Assembly: GCF_014697355.1 (NCBI RefSeq)
Contig: NZ_JACJRQ010000045.1
Span: 1 to 55,749, forward strand
Source: Nostoc calcicola FACHB-3891
GTDB taxonomy: Bacteria; Cyanobacteriota; Cyanobacteriia; Cyanobacteriales; Nostocaceae
Length of the DNA: 55,749 nt
Direction of reading: 5' to 3'
The notes under the pieces are model-generated. The model ran no database searches and had not been told where the DNA came from. It was given only the letters and a program-made list of their open reading frames with translations. Numbering within the stretch: the first letter of the stretch is position 1; the number at the start of each line of letters is the position of its first letter. The translations under genes were made by a program, and so were the position numbers. Shown one piece after another: positions 8,359-17,267 of this stretch.

Positions 8359-10303
8359 TGCGTTGCTTTACTAATTCGGAATTGAACTTATTTTCTAAGA
8401 CATCAGTAAAAGAAACTGTATTAGCAATATTTTCAGAGGTACGATAATTAAGTAGAAGTTGAAAACCACGATTATCTAGTTGATTGTATGCACCAGTATT
8501 TGATTGTAAACGTTGAATTATAGTCTCACCAATTTTGATGCGATCGCTATCTATTTCTTCAGGCTTGATTCCTTTTGAATTTAAGTATTTCGATGCTAAT
8601 TGAAAACTAAAGGAAAAGCTGGTAGGACAGGGATTATTCAAATCGGGATTGATGAATAATAGATGACGACGCAAAATTCCATCGAACTCATCTAACTCTA
8701 CATTGCTAAACCCTAAACGACTTTCAGGAACTCTCGAATGTGATGAAATACCGGGTTTATTTGGGTCATTATCAGTCAATTTTATGCTACATAAAGCAAT
8801 TAAACGGTCATCATTTTCCAAAAGATTAAGTAATTTTTGATGCCCTGGTTCTACGGAGCGATCGCGGAATATTAATAAACCGATTATGCTAGATTGATGC
8901 TGTTTTATGCGCTCGATAGTTTCAGCTAGTTTACCATCAGATATAGGATAACCCAAGCGATTGATATCCTTTTCTGTAGCTTCAACTATTAACAACCGAG
9001 AATCTAAGCCTTCATCGGGACGCATTCTCATCAACCAGTCGAAAGCTTGAAATTCTAAGAATTGCAATAAACCAAAAGACCGCACTCCTATCACCATCAT
9101 CGCTACCAATAAACCAGATAAAATTACTCCTGTTTTACGAAATAGTAAATTTGAAGTAGATGCTAACGGAGGGTCACGTAATTCTTCCCAAGTAGGTGGT
9201 TTAACAGACCAATGTTGACAAACTACAGGTAGCCAACTTGCACAGTAATATTTATCTTCTATATCTTTCAGTCTACTTCTAGCTTCTCGTATCGCTAGAT
9301 AGAAAGATTTCCCACTAGAAAAGCTAGCAATAAACGCTGCTAAAAACTCTTGGGCTACTTGATTTTGAACCTGCTCCCGCATCACAATAATCTGAGGAAT
9401 TCCTAACTCTTCAAGTTGAGGTACTAATCCCAAACCTTGACAGGAATTGAATATGGCTAGTTGTAACCCATTTTCTATCGCTACTTCTAATGCTGAATTT
9501 AATTCTGATATTTCTAGCTTGGTTTTCGCGTTGATACTGATCCATCCTTTTTGAGCATTAGACTTACTATGTCCAGCATAAAATAAGATATCCCAACCTG
9601 ATTTTTCTCTGAGGCGATCGCAAATTTGCTTACGAGAAGGCTGAGAGACAATTTCTAACTCTACTTCTCGATTATTTCTTAAAGTATTCAAATCTGCTTC
9701 TGGATTGATATTCGTACAATCTCCAATAATTGCTAATATTCGGACTTTTCCAGCAGTTAAAGACTTTTGTTTGAGTTTTAAAGAAAATTTAGGCGCACTT
9801 AAAACAACTTCTGCTTTTGTGTACTTCTTGAAAAAATTCCATTCATGCCACGGTAATTTTCTTAATATATCATTATCAGTTTGAATTACTAAAACAACTT
9901 CATCTTTCGTATTTATGTTAGTGCGTAAAGCTTGATCTATTGATTGAAATTCTGGCGAGTTCAGCCATTGATTAATTATCTCAATCATATAAGCAGTTAC
10001 TTCTGTTGCACTTTCTTGACTTCCTCGCTCTATATTATCTTCAGCAAATTCTAATATTCTCGGTTTAAAACCGATACTTGTACTGTCCAAATTTCCATCC
10101 AAGAAACCACCTCCAGCACTAATGAAAGCCTCATATAGACACTGCCATTTCTGATAAGTTTTTTCAATTTCTTGGTTAGGTGGTAAGCTCCCAGTATCTA
10201 TTTCTTCAAGTAATTTTTCTCCTGCATACAGCTTCAATAAAATCTGAGAAAACCCGCTTTGAAAATTTCCCTCTCCCAATCGCAAAGAAATAATTTTCTT
10301 CAT
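8315..10303 (-). CDS. CHAT-CHASE2 membrane protein, frameshifted near its end
   Basis: The 662-codon frame reads an N-terminal module of about 180 residues, then a CHAT-type caspase fold with His245 (FYAGHSK) and Cys288 (FNSCQGLG). A membrane helix near 390-410 (VILSGLLVAMMVIGV) and an extracytoplasmic CHASE2 sensor domain (FQAFDWLMRMRPDEG...) follow. It should detect an external signal and pass it to a cytoplasmic CHAT protease. After RIVIIG the frame shifts to nine foreign residues (DYWCSCSHI) because of a 10-bp duplication, losing the last CHASE2 strand and three membrane helices. It lies 23 bp after the DUF1822 stop. The protein is probably crippled, unless slippage restores the frame. 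Confidence 0.85.
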   Translation of the reverse strand: MKKIISLRLGEGNFQSGFSQILLKLYAGEKLLEEIDTGSLPPNQEIEKTYQKWQCLYEAFISAGGGFLDGNLDSTSIGFKPRILEFAEDNIERGSQESATEVTAYMIEIINQWLNSPEFQSIDQALRTNINTKDEVVLVIQTDNDILRKLPWHEWNFFKKYTKAEVVLSAPKFSLKLKQKSLTAGKVRILAIIGDCTNINPEADLNTLRNNREVELEIVSQPSRKQICDRLREKSGWDILFYAGHSKSNAQKGWISINAKTKLEISELNSALEVAIENGLQLAIFNSCQGLGLVPQLEELGIPQIIVMREQVQNQVAQEFLAAFIASFSSGKSFYLAIREARSRLKDIEDKYYCASWLPVVCQHWSVKPPTWEELRDPPLASTSNLLFRKTGVILSGLLVAMMVIGVRSFGLLQFLEFQAFDWLMRMRPDEGLDSRLLIVEATEKDINRLGYPISDGKLAETIERIKQHQSSIIGLLIFRDRSVEPGHQKLLNLLENDDRLIALCSIKLTDNDPNKPGISSHSRVPESRLGFSNVELDEFDGILRRHLLFINPDLNNPCPTSFSFSFQLASKYLNSKGIKPEEIDSDRIKIGETIIQRLQSNTGAYNQLDNRGFQLLLNYRTSENIANTVSFTDVLENKFNSELVKQRIVIIGDYWCSCSHI
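8334..8353. repeat. 10-bp tandem duplication causing a frameshift
   Basis: CACCAATAAT occurs twice without a gap (8334-8343 and 8344-8353). One copy alone gives the uninterrupted CHASE2 coding frame; two copies shift it. Such a short exact duplication can be lost by slippage or recombination, so the change is recent or reversible. Confidence 0.95.
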
Positions 10304-10326
10304 TATTGTTCGTCAACATCTAAAAA

Positions 10327-11304
10327 TTAAACGATAAATTCTTCAGTTATGTTAGCATCACCAAGAGTTATTCTCAGCTTAAACTTATCTCCTGATTCAC
10401 TAGTAAACTCTGGTAACTGAATAAAATAATCCCTCAATTCAGATTTGACTTCTTTCAGAGTTTCTTCTAATTGAGAAAGTACCTCTAATTTCAACCCTGA
10501 TGGCAAATATTTTTCTCCAGAAACTGGACATAAACGAGCGCGAATTTTTAGCTTTGCTGCTGATTGTGGTGTCACAGTCATCAGCAACATTACTGCTTGA
10601 CTAGCTAAATTCATTTTTAAGTCAATCAATTTAGCTTTATTGATAGCTTCAGAACTATTTCTAGTCATATAACTGAGATTTTGTGGTTGTCTCATCAACA
10701 ACTCTTCCGCATTTTGCCATTCTCGTCCAATATTTTCTTTAGTTTCTTTAAACCAATGTCTGAGTATTACGACTCCTTGTTTGATTGATTCGCTAAGAGT
10801 TGGTTTGACAATTTCAAATTGTTCTTTTTGGCTCAGATATTCAGGAAAATCTTCTAAAGAACGTAATTGATTCAAAGATACAATTCCTTGTGTTTCTTCT
10901 ACTGAGGATACAAAACCAAGAATCTTTGCTTCTTGGAACGATTCATCTATATGTGCAAATACATAACCAATACGACTTGACCAAACATCCTCCGGAACAT
11001 GAATATCGCCATCAAAAAAAACTGCACGACATTCTAACTTTCCGTGATTCTTAACTTCTAAATCTACGACATCAGCAAAAGTGGACATTACAGGATTGTT
11101 AAAGTCGCTGTTATTCCAATCAGTTTCATATCCCAGAAGTTCTAAATAATCCTTGACAGCACATATAGCCAAAACGTTATAATAAAATTCTTTTGCTTTA
11201 ACTGTAGTTAATTTTTTTCGACTTAACTGTTTGGCTATTTCTCGGTGAACCGATTTTAGATGAACCGTGAAGATAAAATTTTCAGTTAATTCCCAAGTAT
11301 TCAT
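10327..11304 (-). CDS. DUF1822 protein
   Basis: 325 residues with no signal peptide or membrane helix, so cytoplasmic. The N-terminal 120 residues fit DUF1822 (AKEFYYNVLAICAVKDYLELLGYETDW, cited here only in part, then CRAVFFDGDIHVPEDVW and RIGYVFAHIDESFQEAKILGF). The C-terminal 130 residues are a beta-rich tail (VMLLMTVTPQSAAKLKIRARL) typical of the family. DUF1822 genes in cyanobacteria regularly stand between a sigma-like gene and CHAT/CHASE2 or DUF928 genes, exactly as here: 21 bp after the sigma-like stop and 23 bp before CHAT-CHASE2. A regulatory partner role is inferred. No catalytic motif is visible. Confidence 0.85.
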   Translation of the reverse strand: MNTWELTENFIFTVHLKSVHREIAKQLSRKKLTTVKAKEFYYNVLAICAVKDYLELLGYETDWNNSDFNNPVMSTFADVVDLEVKNHGKLECRAVFFDGDIHVPEDVWSSRIGYVFAHIDESFQEAKILGFVSSVEETQGIVSLNQLRSLEDFPEYLSQKEQFEIVKPTLSESIKQGVVILRHWFKETKENIGREWQNAEELLMRQPQNLSYMTRNSSEAINKAKLIDLKMNLASQAVMLLMTVTPQSAAKLKIRARLCPVSGEKYLPSGLKLEVLSQLEETLKEVKSELRDYFIQLPEFTSESGDKFKLRITLGDANITEEFIV

Positions 11305-11324
11305 GACTTCTAGTTCCTAATTCT

Positions 11325-12299
11325 TTATTGTAAATATTCTGCTAAATCAGCTTTGATTTGTTGAAATTCTCGTTCGTAAAAACTTTTTATGGTAGTGTAT
11401 GGTATATTCCATCTTTTTGAAAGATTTTTAAATGTTTCTCCTTCCCAATTAATTGCAATTAATACATCTTTAAATGTGATATCACTTCTGTCCTTTCTAA
11501 TTGGTTTACCAAGTTTATTGTTAGGATCTTCTTCGATCAGGTTTTTAATTTCTTCGGATTGTTGATAGGAAGCAAATTCTTTTTCAGCATTTTCAAAAAG
11601 ATATTCTTTTATTGAGTTAGGGTCTGCGGGAGAAATGCTGATTTTGTCTTCTTGTTGTTTCTTAGATTGACTTTTCTTGATTCCTAAAATTCTTCCAGCC
11701 GCATCGGAAAATTTTATAGAAATCCAGTGATTTATCAGAGCCATAAAATCCCCAATCGTTTCATCATATCGATCGATATTATCTAAAACATAGCGAATAG
11801 ACTCTCCTTTAGCTTCTAAAAAAGCATCTTCATAATCTTGTGGAGATAATTGTAAGTTTGACCCAAGTCCTTGTTTCTTGTATGTATTTTTTGTTTCCAT
11901 AGCCTTAATCAGGCATTGCACGGCTTGTTTTCTTTGAAAGCTATTCGGTTGAGCTTTTTTAATCTCTATTGCTAAAGTATTGATAAATTTATCTGTTATT
12001 AACTTTTTTTGATATTTTTTTTGGAGAATCAGCGCTTCTTTTAGCAAAAAATCTGCCAATTCTTTTAAGTTATTTTTTTGGTTGATATTAAGTTGAAATA
12101 TCTCTCCAATTTCTGTTTGCAAATCTTCTTTTATTTGCTTAACTTCTTCAGAAAAAAGATTGATAATATATTGAGAACGCCACCAATAGCATGAAGATAA
12201 CTGTGCGATAAATTTAGTTTTGATATGTTTTTTTTCCTGACTTTCTGGTGAAGTATTTTGATACTCCTTGAGTAAATAAACTAACTCTTGTGTATTCAT
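11325..12299 (-). CDS. sigma-70-like regulator of the CHAT cluster
   Basis: 324 residues, strongly basic and helical. Around residues 155-205 the pattern AFLEAKGESIRYVLDNIDRYD then FMALINHWISIKFSDAAGR follows sigma-70 region 2 of the unusual cyanobacterial sigma-like family found beside DUF1822 genes. The C-terminus has a helix-turn-helix of region 4 type (FKNLSKRWNIPYTTIKSFYEREF). It is the first gene of the minus-strand cluster, so it may control its own operon. The start has a purine-rich AGAAGAAAAG just upstream. Assignment as a sigma factor is by pattern only; a DNA-binding regulator without core binding is possible. Confidence 0.75.
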   Translation of the reverse strand: MNTQELVYLLKEYQNTSPESQEKKHIKTKFIAQLSSCYWWRSQYIINLFSEEVKQIKEDLQTEIGEIFQLNINQKNNLKELADFLLKEALILQKKYQKKLITDKFINTLAIEIKKAQPNSFQRKQAVQCLIKAMETKNTYKKQGLGSNLQLSPQDYEDAFLEAKGESIRYVLDNIDRYDETIGDFMALINHWISIKFSDAAGRILGIKKSQSKKQQEDKISISPADPNSIKEYLFENAEKEFASYQQSEEIKNLIEEDPNNKLGKPIRKDRSDITFKDVLIAINWEGETFKNLSKRWNIPYTTIKSFYEREFQQIKADLAEYLQ

Positions 12300-12348
12300 C
12301 TTTTCTTCTACTCTTTTTAGGATGCTCTATATCTCTCTGAGCAGTTTA

Positions 12349-12438
12349 TATAGCATTTCCCAATCAAATGAGGTACTTGGTAGGGGCGCAAAGCTTTGCG
12401 CCCCTACCAAGTACCTCATTTGATTGGGAACCGCTATA
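12349..12438. repeat. 74-bp perfect palindrome in a 90-bp near-palindrome
   Basis: The sequence from 12357 to 12430 is a perfect palindrome centred on AAGCTT at 12393/12394. Outer TATAGC (12349-12354) and GCTATA (12433-12438) pair after two mismatched positions. It would extrude as a long cruciform or RNA hairpin. It lies upstream of the sigma-like gene, and its flanks resemble a small inverted-repeat element. The rest of the 348-bp gap (12300-12647) shows no gene; the frame at 12396-12617 starts inside the palindrome and is not credible. Confidence 0.9.
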
Positions 12439-12647
12439 CCCAGAAAGCGACTCAAGCTCACTCATTGTCTCAACTACCTATGAATGTAGGTATGAAACGA
12501 ATGCATTTATCTATTTTTCTCCAGAATAAGCAAGATTTTACGCAAAATTTCAATCTAATTTTAGATGTCAAAAATACTGGGGAGTACTACTCATCTGATA
12601 TTAGGCGGGTGGGGTAAAATTAAAATAATACTCCTGTAAGTGAAGCA

Positions 12648-13013
12648 ATGAATTCAAACGTAATTGGTGGAGACCTAGAAGTTTGCTGCACTTCTCCCAT
12701 GACTGGGTTTTACCGGGATGGCTTTTGTCGTACAGGTGGCCAGGATTTTGGATCGCACGTTATATGTGCCGAACTAACACAAGAATTCCTTGAGTTTACT
12801 AAATCGCGCGGCAATGACCTGAGTACACCTGTTCCGGAATATAATTTTCCTGGCCTCAAAGAAGGCGATCGCTGGTGCTTGTGTGCTTCTCGCTGGAAAG
12901 AAGCCCTCGATGCCGGCGTTGCTCCCCCAGTAATCCTCTCGGCAACTCACCCTAGAGCCTTGGAAGTAGTTTCCCTAGACGATTTGAAAAAACATGCCCT
13001 AACTTCTTCTTGA
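12648..13013 (+). CDS. DUF2237 family protein
   Basis: 121 residues matching the DUF2237 family along its whole length: NVIGGDLEVCC, SPMTGFYRDGFC, TGGQDFGSHVICAELT, FLEFTKSRGNDL and GDRWCLCASRWKEAL. Family members are small cysteine-containing cytoplasmic proteins of unknown function in bacteria. Five conserved cysteines (CC, FC, VIC, WCLC) suggest metal or redox chemistry, but that is an inference. It is the only plus-strand gene here and converges with the hybrid kinase. A G-rich/C-rich repeat region lies between the two stops. Confidence 0.9.
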   Translation: MNSNVIGGDLEVCCTSPMTGFYRDGFCRTGGQDFGSHVICAELTQEFLEFTKSRGNDLSTPVPEYNFPGLKEGDRWCLCASRWKEALDAGVAPPVILSATHPRALEVVSLDDLKKHALTSS

Positions 13014-13050
13014 TTGGGGATTGGGGATTAGGAAGGGGAAAGGGAAAGGG

Positions 13051-13110
13051 GTAAGGGGGAAAGGTTAAATTTATCCCTTTACCCTTTACCCTTTAACCTT
13101 TTCCCCTGCC
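13051..13110. repeat. 60-bp dispersed repeat, copy 1
   Basis: A purine-rich/pyrimidine-rich block (GTAAGGGGGAAAGG ... CCCTTTACCCTTTACCC ...) repeated at 15936-15995 with one mismatch. Its two sides are partly self-complementary. It is followed by tandem CCCCTGCCT units (about 13105-13135). The repeat lies between the convergent DUF2237 and kinase genes and may serve as a transcript end. Confidence 0.8.
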
Positions 13111-13157
13111 TCCCCTGCCTCCCCTGCCTCCCCTGCTCCCTCGTCCCCCATACCGCA

Positions 13158-15287
13158 CTAACTCACCGGAACTTCTACAGGCAGTTTCAATACGTTAACA
13201 ACCACACCAATTAATTTCGTGGGGTCAATTGGCTTAGGTAAATGCTGTTGAAATCCGGCTGCAAGTGCTTGTAAACGGTCTTCTTCTCGCGTGTATGCAG
13301 TTAAAGCGATCGCCGGAATGCGTCCGCCTTTTTCTGGTTCTAAAGAACGCAATTTACGAATCAGCGTGTAACCATCTTGCTCTGACATACCGATGTCGCT
13401 AATCAGGATATCTGGTTTTGCTTGTTCTAATACTGCTAGTGCTTCATCCGCTGACGCCACCGCAGTGGCAATTGCGCCATAGTCCTCAAACATAAAACTG
13501 AGAAAGTTACGGGTATCTGTTTCATCATCTACAACTAAAACTTTTAATCCAGCAAGGGGAGTAGAGACTTCGGGGGAAGAAATTTCTCCTGCTGCTTCTC
13601 TACTGGTTTTGTTTCCCCGATTGTCTTGTAGCAATGGCAGCTTCACAGTAAAGGTTGCTCCCTGTTCTGTGCCTGGACTTTCGGCCGAGATGGTGCCTTT
13701 GTGCAGTTCCACCAAGTGACGGACGATCGCTAATCCTAATCCTAGTCCATTGTGCGATCGTGTTGTGGTGCTGTCTGCTTGCCGGAAGCGCTCAAATACT
13801 TTCGGTAAAAACTCTGCACTGATGCCAATGCCTGTATCTATTACTTGAATTTGGGCGTATTGGAATTTTGGATTTTGGATTTTGGATTTTGGATTACTGC
13901 TTTCATCGGTATTTGAAAAATCTAAATTTTTACCCTCGGATTCCAATCCAAAATCGTCAATTGAAAATCCAAAATAGCTAGACAGTCTGACTTCTACCCG
14001 ACCACCTTTATGTGTAAACTTAATAGCGTTTGTTAATAGATTCCAAACAACTTGCTGTAAACGGGCTGGATCGCCATAGACTGAACCAACCGTCGTATCC
14101 AAGACAGTATTTAATTGAATATCTTTCGCTTCTGCCAAGGGACGCACTGCTTCTAAGGCTGCCTCCATCACCGAGATCAAATTCACAGCACATACATTTA
14201 ATCGCAACTGACCGCGGATAATCCTTGATACATCCAAAATATCCTCAATTAGTTGCATCTGAGATGTAGCGTTGCGCTCGATCGCCTCCAGGGCGCGAGA
14301 AGTGGCTTTATCGTCAAGTTTCTTAGAGCGGAGGATTTTTGACCAGCCAAGCATCGAAGTTAGGGGCGTGCGGAGTTCGTGGGAGAGAACAGCAAGAAAT
14401 TCATCTTTCATCCGATTTGCTGCTTCTGCTTCCTGTCTCGCCGTTTGTTCTCGAATTACTTGAGCGCGGACTTCTTCTGCTTGCTTGCGTTCAGTAATAT
14501 CTTCAAGGGTACCTACATATCCCAGTAATTCCCCTTGACCAGAAAGCATGGGTGATGAACGAACTTGAACCCAACGAACATTCCCATGAGTAGTTTGAAA
14601 GCGAAATTCTTCGGAGTAGTCACGACCTTGATTAATGTAGGCAGACCAACTAGCAACCGCTCGTTCTCTATCTTCAGGATGAACAGATTCCAGCCATCTT
14701 TTTTCTAAACTCTCTGCGGCTTTCATGCCACAAATTGTTTGATAACGCGGATTCGTATACCTACAGCGTCCTTCTGTATCAATTTCAAAAATGCCAACTG
14801 GCGAGCAGGTACTCAAGGAACGAAATCTTTCTTCACTTTGCCTGAGTTCGGCATTAACAGCTACTAATTGGGCTGCTTGTAGCTTGACGGCTTCTGTTTT
14901 CTTAAATAGTTCTGCGAATACTGTGACTTTAGAAGTGAGAATATTGGGATCTATTGGTTTGAGTAAATAGTCCACTGCACCCAAGGCATAGCCTTTAAAT
15001 AGCATTTGGTCGCTGGTGCTAAAGGCGGTAAGAAAGATAATTGGCGTGTGACGCGATCGCCCACGATTGCGTATTAAAGTCGCAGTTTCAAAGCCATCCA
15101 TCCCTGGCATTTGCACATCCAACAAAATCACAGCAAAGTCCTGATGCAGCAGACACCTTAAAGCTTCTTCCCCAGAAGTAGCTCTCACCAGATTCTCACC
15201 TAGTTTTTCTAGGATTGCCTCTAGTGCGAGTAAATTTTCCAGTTTATCATCTACCAGGAGGATGTTTACTTTGGGTTCCATCTGCAT
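13158..15287 (-). CDS. hybrid histidine kinase (REC-PAS-HisKA-HATPase-REC)
   Basis: 709 residues, soluble. Receiver 1 has phospho-acceptor Asp57 (LLDVQMPGMDG). A PAS domain covers about 150-270 and ends in DITERKQ. HisKA has His303 (LSHELRTPL). The HATPase has an N-box (WNLLTNAIKF, near 415), G1 (DTGIGI, near 485), an F-box (FERFRQAD) and G2 (GLGLGL). Receiver 2 has Asp631 (LISDIGM) and Lys in LPKPIDP. Between the N-box and G1, residues of about 437-477 are unusual (SNPKSKIQNPKF) and come from the ATTTTGGATTTTGG intergenic repeat read in frame, lengthening the ATP-lid side of the domain. The gene follows cheB by 4 bp, so they are coupled. The signal sensed is unknown. Confidence 0.92.
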   Translation of the reverse strand: MQMEPKVNILLVDDKLENLLALEAILEKLGENLVRATSGEEALRCLLHQDFAVILLDVQMPGMDGFETATLIRNRGRSRHTPIIFLTAFSTSDQMLFKGYALGAVDYLLKPIDPNILTSKVTVFAELFKKTEAVKLQAAQLVAVNAELRQSEERFRSLSTCSPVGIFEIDTEGRCRYTNPRYQTICGMKAAESLEKRWLESVHPEDRERAVASWSAYINQGRDYSEEFRFQTTHGNVRWVQVRSSPMLSGQGELLGYVGTLEDITERKQAEEVRAQVIREQTARQEAEAANRMKDEFLAVLSHELRTPLTSMLGWSKILRSKKLDDKATSRALEAIERNATSQMQLIEDILDVSRIIRGQLRLNVCAVNLISVMEAALEAVRPLAEAKDIQLNTVLDTTVGSVYGDPARLQQVVWNLLTNAIKFTHKGGRVEVRLSSYFGFSIDDFGLESEGKNLDFSNTDESSNPKSKIQNPKFQYAQIQVIDTGIGISAEFLPKVFERFRQADSTTTRSHNGLGLGLAIVRHLVELHKGTISAESPGTEQGATFTVKLPLLQDNRGNKTSREAAGEISSPEVSTPLAGLKVLVVDDETDTRNFLSFMFEDYGAIATAVASADEALAVLEQAKPDILISDIGMSEQDGYTLIRKLRSLEPEKGGRIPAIALTAYTREEDRLQALAAGFQQHLPKPIDPTKLIGVVVNVLKLPVEVPVS
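13861..13895. repeat. ATTTTGG tandem repeat inside kinase gene
   Basis: Several GGATTTT units lie within the HATPase coding region, with a partly complementary stretch at about 13946-13975. The same repeat type is intergenic at about 28540-28570 and 37508-37550. Here it is translated as KSKIQNPKF. Confidence 0.75.
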
Positions 15288-15291
15288 GGGT

Positions 15292-15879
15292 TCATTTCCG
15301 TGATAAGTAACAAAGCTTGACTATTTGGTCAGCAATGTCTGAGAGTGTCAAAATCCAGTCTACTGCAACAGCAGAAATTGCCGCCTCTGGCATAATGCTG
15401 CTCTCTGCTGTGGCGGGTTCCTGTACAATAGTGATTCCTCCCCGCGCTTTTATTTTTTTTAAACCTTGCATACCATCATGATTGGCTCCTGTCAATATTA
15501 TACCGATAACTTGCTCGCCATAGATATCGGCTGCGGACTCAAATAATACATCAATTGATGGTCGGGCATAGGAAACAGGCTCATCGGTGGAAAGAGCAAA
15601 GTGACCTGGTTCAACGAGCAAGTGATAATCTGCTGGAGCTAGGTAGATATGCCTTGGTAGTATTTCGTCTTTGTCTTCTACTTCTTGAATCGGTAAGGAA
15701 ATCGATTCTTGTAATAATTCCTGGAGTGTTTTGTTCGATTCTTTGTGACGGTGTTGGACGATGGCGATCGGTACTGAAAAATCCACTGGCAACCTTTGGA
15801 GAATGATTTTCAGCGCTGATAATCCACCTAATGAAGTACCAATCACCACAATTTTAAATGACACCAATTTAATCCTCAT
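15292..15879 (-). CDS. cheB: stand-alone CheB-type methylesterase
   Basis: 195 residues comprising only the CheB catalytic domain, without the N-terminal receiver found in chemotaxis CheB. The catalytic triad is visible: Ser16 in GTSLGG, His43 in VQHRH and Asp135 in GANHDG. These enzymes remove methyl groups from glutamyl residues of chemoreceptors. No CheR, receptor or CheA lies in this window, and the next gene is a hybrid kinase whose ATG begins 4 bp past the TGA. A role in methyl-group control of that kinase or a partner is inferred. The domain assignment is strong; the true substrate is unknown. Confidence 0.9.
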   Translation of the reverse strand: MRIKLVSFKIVVIGTSLGGLSALKIILQRLPVDFSVPIAIVQHRHKESNKTLQELLQESISLPIQEVEDKDEILPRHIYLAPADYHLLVEPGHFALSTDEPVSYARPSIDVLFESAADIYGEQVIGIILTGANHDGMQGLKKIKARGGITIVQEPATAESSIMPEAAISAVAVDWILTLSDIADQIVKLCYLSRK

Positions 15880-15935
15880 AACCGCCGAATATGGGCATGG
15901 GGCATGGGGTATTGGGAATGGGGATTGGGATTGGG

Positions 15936-15995
15936 GTAAGGGGGAAAGATTAAATTTATCCCTTTACCCTTTACCCTTTAACCTTTTCCCCTGCC
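15936..15995. repeat. 60-bp dispersed repeat, copy 2
   Basis: Matches 13051-13110 with one difference. It is located just upstream of cheB in a G-rich then C-rich tract (about 15895-16040). The two copies flank the cheB-kinase pair in direct orientation, so recombination between them would delete both genes. Confidence 0.8.
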
Positions 15996-16040
15996 CCTTT
16001 GCTCCCCATCTCCCCCATTCCCCATTCCCTACTTCTCCCG

Positions 16041-16766
<726 letters not shown>

Positions 16767-17267
16767 ATGCTTGAGTATTTTACATCTTTGAATGACCACA
16801 ATTTGCCGTATCCAGATACGATTCACCCCATCGTTGTCCACTTCGTAATTGCGATGGTATTGTTTTCCTTTTTCTGCGATGTAATTGGCTATTTCACTGG
16901 TAAAACTCGCCTGTTTGAGGTGAGTTGGTGGAATATGTTTGTCGCCACGATCGCCATTTTCGTCGCCATCATTTTTGGTCAGTTTGAAGCTGGTTTGGCA
17001 CAGCCTTACAGCCTAGCTAAATCGGTGCTGAATTTGCATACGTTGATTGGTTGGTCGCTTTCGGGAATCATCGCGGCGATTACAGCTTGGCGCTATGTAA
17101 TTCGTAGCCGTAACCCGCAAAAAGTACCGTTTTATTATCTCGGAGCCGGACTAATTTTAACTTTAATAGTTGGCTTGCAGGTATATCTCGGAGATCAACT
17201 TGTTTGGGTGTATGGACTGCATACAGTACCAGTTGTAGAAGCAGTAAAGGATGGTTTATTGCCATGA
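16767..17267 (+). CDS. DUF2231 membrane protein of the cox operon
   Basis: 166 residues with four membrane helices (about 24-45, 55-75, 88-110 and 122-143). DUF2231 hallmarks are DTIHPIVVHFVIAMVLF near the N-terminus and LHTLIGW. The conserved histidines could bind haem or metal, which is an inference. AGGAGA lies 8 nt before the ATG. Its stop overlaps the start of the next gene (ATGA), so translation is coupled. In heterocyst-forming cyanobacteria two such genes precede the third cox operon. Their role in oxidase assembly or electron delivery is not established. Confidence 0.85.
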   Translation: MLEYFTSLNDHNLPYPDTIHPIVVHFVIAMVLFSFFCDVIGYFTGKTRLFEVSWWNMFVATIAIFVAIIFGQFEAGLAQPYSLAKSVLNLHTLIGWSLSGIIAAITAWRYVIRSRNPQKVPFYYLGAGLILTLIVGLQVYLGDQLVWVYGLHTVPVVEAVKDGLLP

